Below are positions 6,159 to 11,713 of a DNA stretch of 11,713 bases, piece after piece (position 1 is the first letter of the stretch; the number at the start of each line of letters is the position of its first letter). The stretch comes from CAZDGV01 sp964505195 (lineage in GTDB: Bacteria > Bacteroidota > Bacteroidia > Chitinophagales > Chitinophagaceae): positions 1 to 11,713 of the forward strand of contig CAZDGV010000041.1 in the NCBI GenBank assembly GCA_964505195.1, given 5' to 3'. A program made the translations under genes and the position numbers. Under the pieces are notes generated by a model. It was given only the letters and a program-made list of their open reading frames with translations, was not told the origin of the DNA and made no database searches.

Positions 6159-8009
6159 TCATTGCTTTTTAAGCAAAACCGCAGCCGACATTGGCTTTAA
6201 ATCAACTGATTTCCCCTTTACGCTTCCACCATTCCATACATCATCATATCTACTTCCAGTAGGCAGAGAAAAAGAGGCATCCTCGGCGCCCATATTAAAG
6301 AGCACGAGCATCTGAGTAGATTTGTCGGCTCGCTCATACATCAACGTTAAGCCATCTGCTTGCAAAAAGCGTAATGTGCCGCTGCGCAACACAGGATATT
6401 TTTTTCGCAGACTGATAAGCTTGCGGTAATAAGCAAAATGATCCGCGTTAAATGCAGGTGTGCTGTACTTGCTTTCTAAAGCATCTGCACCTACATTTTT
6501 TTCCGGAACGAAATTCATTCCCGGCCACCAAAGCGGTTTGCGGCAGTCGGGATCATCGCCACCCCACATACCCATTTCATCGCCATTCCAAATTTGCGGT
6601 GCACCAATACTGGTAAACTGATGAATGAGATAAAACTTTGCACGCTGATATGTTTCATCATCGGGCTTGCCGGTTTTATATTGAGCATCGGCATAAGGAT
6701 TGGCATTGTATTTGTATTTGCCCGGATTATAAAAACAGGTAAGCAAGCGTGGTGCATCATGCGTTGCATTTACATTCATCATCGCATAGGAAAATACTGA
6801 GTCAAGTCTCCCCCACTGGAATTGCAGACTATCTGCAAATTGTTTTGCGTCGATTTTAAAATTACTGTTTGCAAAAAAACTGCGTGCCGGGCGATACACC
6901 TGGTAATGCATCACCGCATCAAATACATCGCCTTTGCAATATGGAGCGGGATTCATGAGGCGGTCGGGCCATTGCTCCCACCAAATTTCACCCACGAGGT
7001 ATGCTTGCGGATTGATCGCTTTTACAAAGCTTCGGTATTCGCGCCAGAATGCCATACCGATATGATCCGCAACATCGAGGCGAAATCCGTCGATGCCCTT
7101 TGCAACATCCCCATTCGGTTTCAGCCAACGTTCTGTAACATCGTAAATATGCTTTTTGACGCCAGCATGAATATTCCCTTCATAGGGGTAGCCCGGTACG
7201 CGTTCTGTTTTAACATCTACTTTTTTTAGCTCTGGTAAGCTGCTAATGTTGAGCCATCCCTTGTAAGCAAATTCATTTTGAGGCGTTGCAGGATCATCAA
7301 AAGAGGTGATTTCATACCAGTCTTTGTATTTAGATTGCTGCTGCTTTTGAACAATGTCTTTCCATGCCCAAAATTCAACACCGGTATGATTCCATGAATA
7401 GTCAACGATCACTTTGATATTCCGGCGATGTGCCTCATCCACCACTTTCAAAAAAAGTTTATCCGCACTGGTCCAAACCCAGGTGGCAGGGTCTTCCGGA
7501 TTCTCAGCAGCCATCAGCTTCATGTCACCCTGCGGATCAGGACCAAAGTTTACATCGATATGATGATAATTTCTTGCGTCGTACTTATGTGAAGAAGGCG
7601 CATCGTTGATGGGGTTGAGATAAATGGCGGTGATACCTAGCTCTGATAAATAATCAAGCTTTTGCAAAATGCCTTGTAAGTCGCCACCATAACGGCGGTA
7701 TTGCATGGTTTCATTTAACTTTTTTCCGGAGGCAACAGCCCATGGCTCTTGCTGGTACCAATCGCTTGCCCAGGAAGTCATACTCCAATCGGTCGGTAAC
7801 GGAAAGGAAGCCGATGCGTTGCGGATGTTTTCTGGTTTTGGATCATTGGTGGTATCGCCATTATAAAAGCGTTCGGGAAAGATCTGATACCAAATGGCGT
7901 CCTTCGCCCAGGAAGGCGGTTCATTCAAAGCCTGCTCAACTTCAGCTTGCTTGCAGGAAAAAGCACTAAAGAGCATAAGCGCCAAGGCAATGAAACGAGG
8001 ATGTTGCAT
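6159..8009 (-). CDS. GH13 alpha-glucan hydrolase, predicted lipoprotein (neopullulanase/cyclomaltodextrinase-like)
   Basis: A glycoside hydrolase of family 13 acting on alpha-1,4-linked glucans such as starch fragments or cyclodextrins. From ATG 8009 it has 616 residues. A signal sequence (about 6-18) ends in SAFSC with candidate lipid cysteine 19; the -3 residue is Ala, so the lipobox is imperfect. WAKDAIWYQIFPERFYNGD (about 34-52) opens the TIM barrel without an N-terminal CBM34 domain. Conserved regions are VIVDYSWNHTG (D203, H208), GIDGFRLDVADH with nucleophile D312, LVGEIWW with acid/base E341, and NATHD with D418; all catalytic residues are present. GDEMGMWGGDDPDCRKP resembles the GH13_20-like group, but the subfamily is not certain. 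A C-terminal beta domain spans about 535-616. An in-frame GTG at 8024 would put five residues ahead but sits in a hairpin. No SusC/SusD genes are adjacent. It converges on the anti-sigma gene with a 3-nt gap. Confidence 0.93.
   Translation of the reverse strand: MQHPRFIALALMLFSAFSCKQAEVEQALNEPPSWAKDAIWYQIFPERFYNGDTTNDPKPENIRNASASFPLPTDWSMTSWASDWYQQEPWAVASGKKLNETMQYRRYGGDLQGILQKLDYLSELGITAIYLNPINDAPSSHKYDARNYHHIDVNFGPDPQGDMKLMAAENPEDPATWVWTSADKLFLKVVDEAHRRNIKVIVDYSWNHTGVEFWAWKDIVQKQQQSKYKDWYEITSFDDPATPQNEFAYKGWLNISSLPELKKVDVKTERVPGYPYEGNIHAGVKKHIYDVTERWLKPNGDVAKGIDGFRLDVADHIGMAFWREYRSFVKAINPQAYLVGEIWWEQWPDRLMNPAPYCKGDVFDAVMHYQVYRPARSFFANSNFKIDAKQFADSLQFQWGRLDSVFSYAMMNVNATHDAPRLLTCFYNPGKYKYNANPYADAQYKTGKPDDETYQRAKFYLIHQFTSIGAPQIWNGDEMGMWGGDDPDCRKPLWWPGMNFVPEKNVGADALESKYSTPAFNADHFAYYRKLISLRKKYPVLRSGTLRFLQADGLTLMYERADKSTQMLVLFNMGAEDASFSLPTGSRYDDVWNGGSVKGKSVDLKPMSAAVLLKKQ
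6162..6176. repeat. Short inverted repeat at the convergent gene ends
   Basis: TTGCTT (6162-6167) and AAGCAA (6171-6176) form a 6-bp stem with a 3-nt loop, within the last codons of the GH13 gene and 7 nt beyond the convergent stop at 6155. It might end transcription from either side, but no T-tract follows on either strand. Confidence 0.35.
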
Positions 8010-8014
8010 AAAAG

Positions 8015-8032
8015 GATCTTTCACTAAAGATC
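8015..8032 (-). other. Perfect hairpin just upstream of the GH13 start
   Basis: GATCTTT (8015-8021), loop CACT (8022-8025) and AAAGATC (8026-8032) form a perfect 7-bp stem. On the GH13 mRNA it ends 5 nt before the ATG at 8009, close enough to affect ribosome access. The same sequence on DNA could be an operator. Confidence 0.55.
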
Positions 8033-8178
8033 AATAAAATACAAATAGGATGCAAAATGATGCTGCAAAGAAGTGAAACTACATGCATTCAACTGTGGGG
8101 CGCAAGGAAGTAAGTAGCTGTAAACCAGCGCGAATTCAGTCATTTCAAAATAATAAACCATTTGTGGGGCATAAGCTG

Positions 8179-8186
8179 TATATTTG
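8179..8186 (+). promoter_or_regulatory. Bacteroidota -7 element TATATTTG for the RRM gene
   Basis: TATATTTG is an exact TAnnTTTG match. A TTTG at 8161-8164 precedes it, but the 14-nt gap is short of the usual 17-23, so the -33 assignment is weak. Start of transcription near 8190-8195 would give a leader of about 125 nt. Confidence 0.5.
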
Positions 8187-8318
8187 CTATGTTATTTTGA
8201 GTTCTTCAGCATTTTGTAAGTGAACGATTTTTTCTGCTAAGCACACTCTGCTATTGGTTGATCTTCTTTTACGTTGCTTTTTTGCTCAATTATTTTTTGA
8301 TCTTTTTATTTTTTAAGC

Positions 8319-8606
8319 ATGAACATTTATGTTTCAAACTTGAGCTTCAACGTACAGGATGAAGACTTGAGAGGTTTTTTTGCAGAGTATGGAGAAGTTT
8401 CATCTGCCAAAGTTATTACCGACAAATTCACCAACCGCAGCCGTGGTTTCGGATTCGTTGAAATGAACGACGATGAAGCTGCCCGCAAAGCCATCGCTGA
8501 ATTAGATGGCGCAATGGTAGAAGGTCGTGCCATTAAGGTAAACGAAGCGCGTCCTCGTGAAGAAAGAAGCAACAACAAGCCTTCTTTTTCAAAGAACCGC
8601 TGGTAA
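8319..8606 (+). CDS. RRM domain RNA-binding protein
   Basis: A 95-residue cytoplasmic protein that is a single RNA recognition motif plus a short tail. RNP2 is IYVSNL (3-8) and RNP1 is RGFGFVEM (42-49), with the aromatic residues Y4, F44 and F46 that stack on RNA bases. The beta-alpha-beta-beta-alpha-beta core ends with AIKVNEARPR (71-80). The tail (81-95, EERSNNKPSFSKNRW) is polar and basic. Such RRM proteins are widespread in Bacteroidota, where some act as broad post-transcriptional regulators, possibly filling in for Hfq-type chaperones. The gene stands alone between a T-rich leader of about 125 nt and a strong terminator, so it is likely a highly expressed single-gene unit. There is no Shine-Dalgarno before the ATG. 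RNA target sequence cannot be deduced from the protein. Confidence 0.96.
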   Translation: MNIYVSNLSFNVQDEDLRGFFAEYGEVSSAKVITDKFTNRSRGFGFVEMNDDEAARKAIAELDGAMVEGRAIKVNEARPREERSNNKPSFSKNRW

Positions 8607-8613
8607 GCTATTC

Positions 8614-8644
8614 AAAGAGAGAACCGAATGGTTCTCTCTTTTTT
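8614..8644 (+). terminator. Strong rho-independent terminator of the RRM gene
   Basis: A 12-bp perfect stem (8614-8625 with 8630-8641) with tetraloop GAAT is followed by an unbroken run of Ts to 8644. It starts 8 nt after the RRM stop. It should separate the RRM gene from the next gene. Confidence 0.95.
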
Positions 8645-8667
8645 AATTTCATTTTAAGCCAAAGAAT

Positions 8668-8925
8668 ATGACTGTTGAATTGATAGAAAAATTTGTTGAG
8701 CAAACCGAAAGAAAGGGAAAGCCGGTGAAGATCCATTTCAAAACACGGAATACCATTACCGGTATTTTCATTGAAACCAAAGATTACGGTGAGCTGAAAG
8801 CAAAAAATTTCTGGCGCATTGTAACCCAACAACATATTCCCGACTGGAAAAAAACCGGAAACATTAATCTTGCAAAGATTTTCAGTGGTTCCGAGTTCAC
8901 CAAGCTCACGCCCGACGCGAATTAA
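8668..8925 (+). CDS. Small conserved-looking protein of unknown function
   Basis: An 85-residue protein I do not recognise. The first 18 residues (MTVELIEKFVEQTERKGK) read as an amphipathic helix. Next come strand-like segments PVKIHFKTRN and TITGIFIETKDYGELKAKNFWRIVT (split at about 19-28 and 29-53), giving a small beta-barrel look, then a Trp/Lys-rich segment and NLAKIFSGSEFTKL. It is basic-leaning, with no signal peptide, membrane segment or cysteine, so it is probably cytoplasmic. The frame is clean with codon use like its neighbours, so a real gene is likely. It starts 23 nt after the RRM terminator, so it needs its own promoter or read-through; I could not place one. An Sm-like RNA-binding fold is imaginable but unsupported. 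Confidence 0.75.
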   Translation: MTVELIEKFVEQTERKGKPVKIHFKTRNTITGIFIETKDYGELKAKNFWRIVTQQHIPDWKKTGNINLAKIFSGSEFTKLTPDAN

Positions 8926-9506
8926 GCGCGCTTTCTTACCATTTTCGAGTCAGACTTTTTCGGTTTGACACATTCCTCGATGTGTTTTTTGATGCTTTCG
9001 TAATCAAAACTCCCTTTGTAGATCACTCCGTTGATCAGTAAGGCAGGCACATCGCGTATGCCTAGCTGCAATCCATCCAGTAAGTCGCCCCGCACTTCCC
9101 AACTATAGGTAGAATCAACCAGCGCACCTAAAAAACGCTTGCATGCTTGTTTATCAAAGCCAAGCTCCTTTGCATATCCCTTCATGGATATTATGCCCAA
9201 ATGCCTCCTGTTTTCAAAAAGCATTTGATGCATGGGCCAGAACATTTTTTCCTGCAAGGCAGCTACCGATGCTTCTGCTGCTTTTTGTGCCTTCTGATGC
9301 ACTTGCGTAAGCGGAAAATGCCGGTAGCCAAAACGTATCCTACCTTCGTATGCAGCAAGCAACTGCTTAATGATGCCGTGCAGCTGATAACAGGATTCAC
9401 TTTCATAATCACCAAACATTACCAATGTTACCGGCGCATCGGGCGGACCGATGAAAAAAGATTTTGGAGAAATGATCTCCTCTGTTTGTTTGTTTTTTGT
9501 TGCCAT
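8922..9506 (-). CDS. DsbA-like thioredoxin-fold protein, first active-site Cys replaced by Ser
   Basis: A 194-residue member of the DsbA-like group (Thioredoxin_4 style). It has no signal peptide and so is likely cytoplasmic, unlike the classic periplasmic DsbA. The early motif PDAPVTLVMFGDYE (22-35) is where CPxC-type centres occur, but here it reads S36-E37-S38-C39: the nucleophilic first Cys is Ser and only the second remains. The cis-proline loop is kept (RDVPALLING, P154). Other cysteines are C122 and C179. Ser36 is codon AGT, one base from TGT. The protein cannot make a normal CxxC disulfide; it could work with C39 alone, bind glutathione-like partners, or be non-redox. The C-terminus (KKSDSKMVRKRA) is basic. 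It lies 56 nt downstream of ClpB on the same strand and may share its transcript. Its stop overlaps the convergent stop at TTAA. Confidence 0.87.
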   Translation of the reverse strand: MATKNKQTEEIISPKSFFIGPPDAPVTLVMFGDYESESCYQLHGIIKQLLAAYEGRIRFGYRHFPLTQVHQKAQKAAEASVAALQEKMFWPMHQMLFENRRHLGIISMKGYAKELGFDKQACKRFLGALVDSTYSWEVRGDLLDGLQLGIRDVPALLINGVIYKGSFDYESIKKHIEECVKPKKSDSKMVRKRA

Positions 9507-9540
9507 GGTGTTTTGTTTTTAGTAAGCAGGGTTTTGGCAA

Positions 9541-9547
9541 CAAAGTA
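9541..9547 (-). promoter_or_regulatory. Weak -7-like element TACTTTG between clpB and the DsbA-like gene
   Basis: On the minus strand TACTTTG has one spacer base fewer than TAnnTTTG and lies 34 nt before the ATG at 9506. No clear -33 is seen and there is no terminator in this 56-nt gap, so read-through from clpB is equally possible. Confidence 0.2.
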
Positions 9548-9562
9548 GATGGTGCTATGAGA

Positions 9563-11713
9563 TTATACTTTTTCGGTTGCTTCATTTCTGAAAACTACCA
9601 AACCGTCAAATACATCCACCACTACCGGTTTCGACTGATCAATGCTGCCCGCCAGAATTTTCTTGGAAAGCTGATTGATGATTTCTTTTTGTATCAAACG
9701 CTTCAGTGGACGGGCTCCGAACTGAGGGTCATAGCCGTTTTCAGTGAGGTAGTCGGTCAAGTAGTCGGTAAACCGCAATTCAATACCATTGGCAGCCACC
9801 ATCTTTTCCAACTGTTGGAGTTGAATGGCAATGATGCCACGGATTTCACTGCGCATGAGCGGCTGGAACAGAATGATTTCATCTACGCGGTTCAAAAACT
9901 CAGGACGAATGGTTTGCCGCAGCGTTTGCATCACTTCCACTTTGGTGCGCTCTACAATCTCCTCTTTATTGCGCTCATTCACACCTTCAAAATTCGACTG
10001 AATAATATGACTTCCGAGGTTGCTGGTCATGATGATGATGGTGTTTTTAAAATTCACCATACGCCCTTTGTTGTCGGTTAAATGACCATCATCCAGCACT
10101 TGCAATAATACATTCCACACATCGGGATGCGCTTTTTCAATTTCATCGAGCAACACAACGCTATAGGGTTTGCGCCGTACTGCTTCGGTTAGCTGTCCGC
10201 CTTCATCATAACCTACATATCCCGGAGGCGCGCCCACCAAACGGCTTACGGTATGCTTTTCCTGGTATTCACTCATATCGATGCGGGTCATCATCGTTTC
10301 ATCATCAAACAAATAGGCAGCAAGCGCTTTGGCCAATTCGGTTTTACCTACACCGGTAGTACCTAAGAAAATGAAAGATCCAATTGGCTTGCGTGGATCG
10401 CTCAAGCCGGCTCTGCTTCTGCGAATGGCATCAGCCACTGCTGTGATGGCCTCTTCCTGTCCTACTACCCGCTGATGCAATTCGTCTTCCAGTAAGAGTA
10501 ATTTTTCGCGTTCGCTCTGCAGCATTCTGCTTACGGGAATGCCGGTGGCTTTGGCAACATTTTCAGCAATATCTTCTGCATCTACTTCTTCTTTGAGCAA
10601 TCGTTTTTCACCGGTTTGTTGAATTTGCTCGGTAAGCTCCTGAATCAACGCTTCCTGCTCCTTCACTTTGCCATAGCGTATCTCCGCAACTTTTCCATAA
10701 TCCCCTTCCCTTTCAGCACGCTCAGCCTGCAGTTTCAGCTGCTCAATAGAAGCTTTTGCCTGCTGCACTTTCTCCACCAACTCTTTTTCCGCCAGCCATT
10801 TAGCTTTGAGCGTATCGCGCTCCACGCTCAGATTGCTGATTTCAATATTGAGGGATTTGAGTTTTTCTTCATCATTTTCACGCTTGATGGCTTCACGCTC
10901 AATTTCAAGCTGACGGATCTGGCGTTCCAATTTATCTAGCTCTTCTGGCATGGAATTCATTTCAAGACGCAGCTTTGCTGCACTTTCGTCCATCAGGTCG
11001 ATGGCTTTATCGGGCAAAAAGCGATCTGTCATGTATCGGTTCGATAATGTTACCGCTGCAATGATGGCTTCATCTTTTATGCGTACGTGGTGATGCGTTT
11101 CGTAACGATCTTTTAAACCTCTCAAAATAGATATCGCATCATCAACTCCAGGCTCTTCAATCATTACTTTTTGAAAACGCCTTTCAAGGGCTTTGTCTTT
11201 TTCAAAATATTTCTGGTATTCGTTGAGTGTAGTTGCACCCACTGCACGTAGCTCGCCTCTTGCCAAGGCAGGCTTGAGAATATTGGCAGCATCCATTGCG
11301 CCTTCGCCGCCACCGGCACCCACCAGCGTATGAATTTCGTCAATGAAAAGAATGATCTCTCCTTCACTGGTGCTTACCTCTTTTACAACGGCTTTTAAAC
11401 GCTCTTCAAACTCTCCCTTGTATTTAGCGCCTGCAATCAGCTGACCCATATCAAGGGCATAAATGATTTTTGATTTGAGGTTATCAGGCACATCGCCGTT
11501 TACAATGCGCATGGCCAATCCTTCTGCAATAGCAGTTTTACCCACACCTGGCTCACCCACCAGAATGGGATTGTTTTTAGAACGGCGAGAAAGAATATGC
11601 AGGGTGCGACGAATCTCTTCATCGCGACCAATAACCGGATCGAGCTTACCCTGACGAGCAAGTTCATTCAAATTGCGCGCGTATTTATTGAGTGCATTGT
11701 ATTCCTGCGACTG
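9563..11713 (-). CDS. clpB: ATP-dependent disaggregase ClpB, N-terminal domain outside the window
   Basis: ClpB is a cytoplasmic hexameric AAA+ unfoldase that, with DnaK, rescues aggregated proteins after heat stress. The frame is open at the window edge; residues before the TTG at 11671 read SQEYNALNKYARN, the linker into AAA-1, so TTG is not the start. Numbering from that TTG: Walker A1 GEPGVGKT (39-46), Walker B1 ILFIDE (107-112), pore-loop tyrosine in AGAKYKGEFEER (Y84), arginine fingers RRF (164-166), the coiled-coil middle domain (about 240-355) that distinguishes ClpB from ClpA, Walker A2 GTTGVGKT (437-444; Thr where many have Pro), pore loop GYVGY (484-488), Walker B2 VVLLDEIEKAH (505-515) and sensor 2 GARPLKR (652-658). 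There is no ClpP-binding IGF loop visible, as expected for ClpB. All catalytic motifs are intact. Confidence 0.97.
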   Translation of the reverse strand, partial: QSQEYNALNKYARNLNELARQGKLDPVIGRDEEIRRTLHILSRRSKNNPILVGEPGVGKTAIAEGLAMRIVNGDVPDNLKSKIIYALDMGQLIAGAKYKGEFEERLKAVVKEVSTSEGEIILFIDEIHTLVGAGGGEGAMDAANILKPALARGELRAVGATTLNEYQKYFEKDKALERRFQKVMIEEPGVDDAISILRGLKDRYETHHHVRIKDEAIIAAVTLSNRYMTDRFLPDKAIDLMDESAAKLRLEMNSMPEELDKLERQIRQLEIEREAIKRENDEEKLKSLNIEISNLSVERDTLKAKWLAEKELVEKVQQAKASIEQLKLQAERAEREGDYGKVAEIRYGKVKEQEALIQELTEQIQQTGEKRLLKEEVDAEDIAENVAKATGIPVSRMLQSEREKLLLLEDELHQRVVGQEEAITAVADAIRRSRAGLSDPRKPIGSFIFLGTTGVGKTELAKALAAYLFDDETMMTRIDMSEYQEKHTVSRLVGAPPGYVGYDEGGQLTEAVRRKPYSVVLLDEIEKAHPDVWNVLLQVLDDGHLTDNKGRMVNFKNTIIIMTSNLGSHIIQSNFEGVNERNKEEIVERTKVEVMQTLRQTIRPEFLNRVDEIILFQPLMRSEIRGIIAIQLQQLEKMVAANGIELRFTDYLTDYLTENGYDPQFGARPLKRLIQKEIINQLSKKILAGSIDQSKPVVVDVFDGLVVFRNEATEKV

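Larger units (their letters stand above)
8010..8318. other. 309-bp divergent intergenic region
   Basis: This gap holds the control regions of the GH13 gene (leftward) and the RRM gene (rightward). It contains a hairpin at 8015-8032, a direct repeat TGTGGGGCnnAAG (8094 and 8163), an exact TAnnTTTG element at 8179-8186 and a T-rich leader to 8318. The small ATG frames inside it are 18 codons or less, and I see no gene. No convincing leftward promoter could be placed. Confidence 0.75.

Noticed and set aside
6822..7229. 135-codon open frame on the plus strand
   Set aside because: It is antisense to the GH13 catalytic region, where the opposite strand carries the nucleophile and acid/base motifs.
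8022..8024. GTG as the start of the GH13 gene
   Set aside because: It falls in the loop of a hairpin; the ATG at 8009 gives a more normal signal sequence.
8052..8108. Small ATG frames in the 309-bp gap
   Set aside because: The longest is about 18 codons, with no ribosome-binding site or motif.
9497..10081. 194-codon open frame on the plus strand
   Set aside because: It lies antisense to the ClpB C-terminal region, shows no recognisable motif, and ClpB is certain.
11669..11671. TTG as the start of ClpB
   Set aside because: The frame continues to the window edge and the upstream residues match the conserved linker before AAA-1.

Overview
The window looks like an ordinary chromosomal stretch of a Bacteroidota bacterium, most likely a Chitinophagaceae-type relative. 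This rests on protein style (RRM RNA-binding protein, half-length TauE/SafE protein, SH3-like/NlpC-P60 protein without a signal peptide, PhoH with a KH-like N-terminus), on matches to the Bacteroidota promoter element TAnnTTTG, and on weak or absent Shine-Dalgarno sequences. No tRNA, rRNA, CRISPR array, insertion sequence, integrase or phage gene was seen. No database could be searched, so the lineage is inference.

Layout: (1) 1-1418, 3' part of a long-chain acyl-CoA ligase whose N-terminus lies outside the window. (2) 1561-2535, phoH, apparently starting at TTG and closed by a clear terminator. (3) 2606-3372, a small lipoprotein and the fluoride channel crcB, 2 nt apart. (4) 3434-4401, inorganic pyrophosphatase overlapping a half-size TauE/SafE permease by one base. 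(5) 4385-5152 (minus), an NlpC/P60 peptidase meeting the permease tail to tail. (6) 5239-6155, an ECF-type sigma factor and a one-TM partner with almost no periplasmic part, overlapping by 4 bp. (7) 6159-8009 (minus), a GH13 alpha-glucan hydrolase lipoprotein. (8) 8010-8318, the longest gene-free stretch, carrying the control regions of the GH13 gene and of an RRM protein. (9) 8319-8606, the RRM protein with a strong terminator, then an unrecognised 85-aa protein at 8668-8925. (10) 8922-9506 (minus), a DsbA-like thioredoxin-fold protein whose first active-site cysteine is serine. (11) 9563-11713 (minus), ClpB lacking its N-terminal domain only because the window ends.

The genes are mostly small independent housekeeping or stress units: fatty-acid activation, RNA-linked ATPase, fluoride export, pyrophosphate removal, anion/sulfur-compound transport, murein cleavage, sigma/anti-sigma control, glucan use, RNA binding and protein disaggregation. 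I found no convincing new multi-gene system. The points most worth a second look are the Cys-to-Ser change in the DsbA-like protein, the U-rich leader of the RRM gene, the phoH start with its overlapping mini-ORF, two promoter-like elements placed exactly 4 nt before ATG codons, and the sigma partner lacking a sensor domain.
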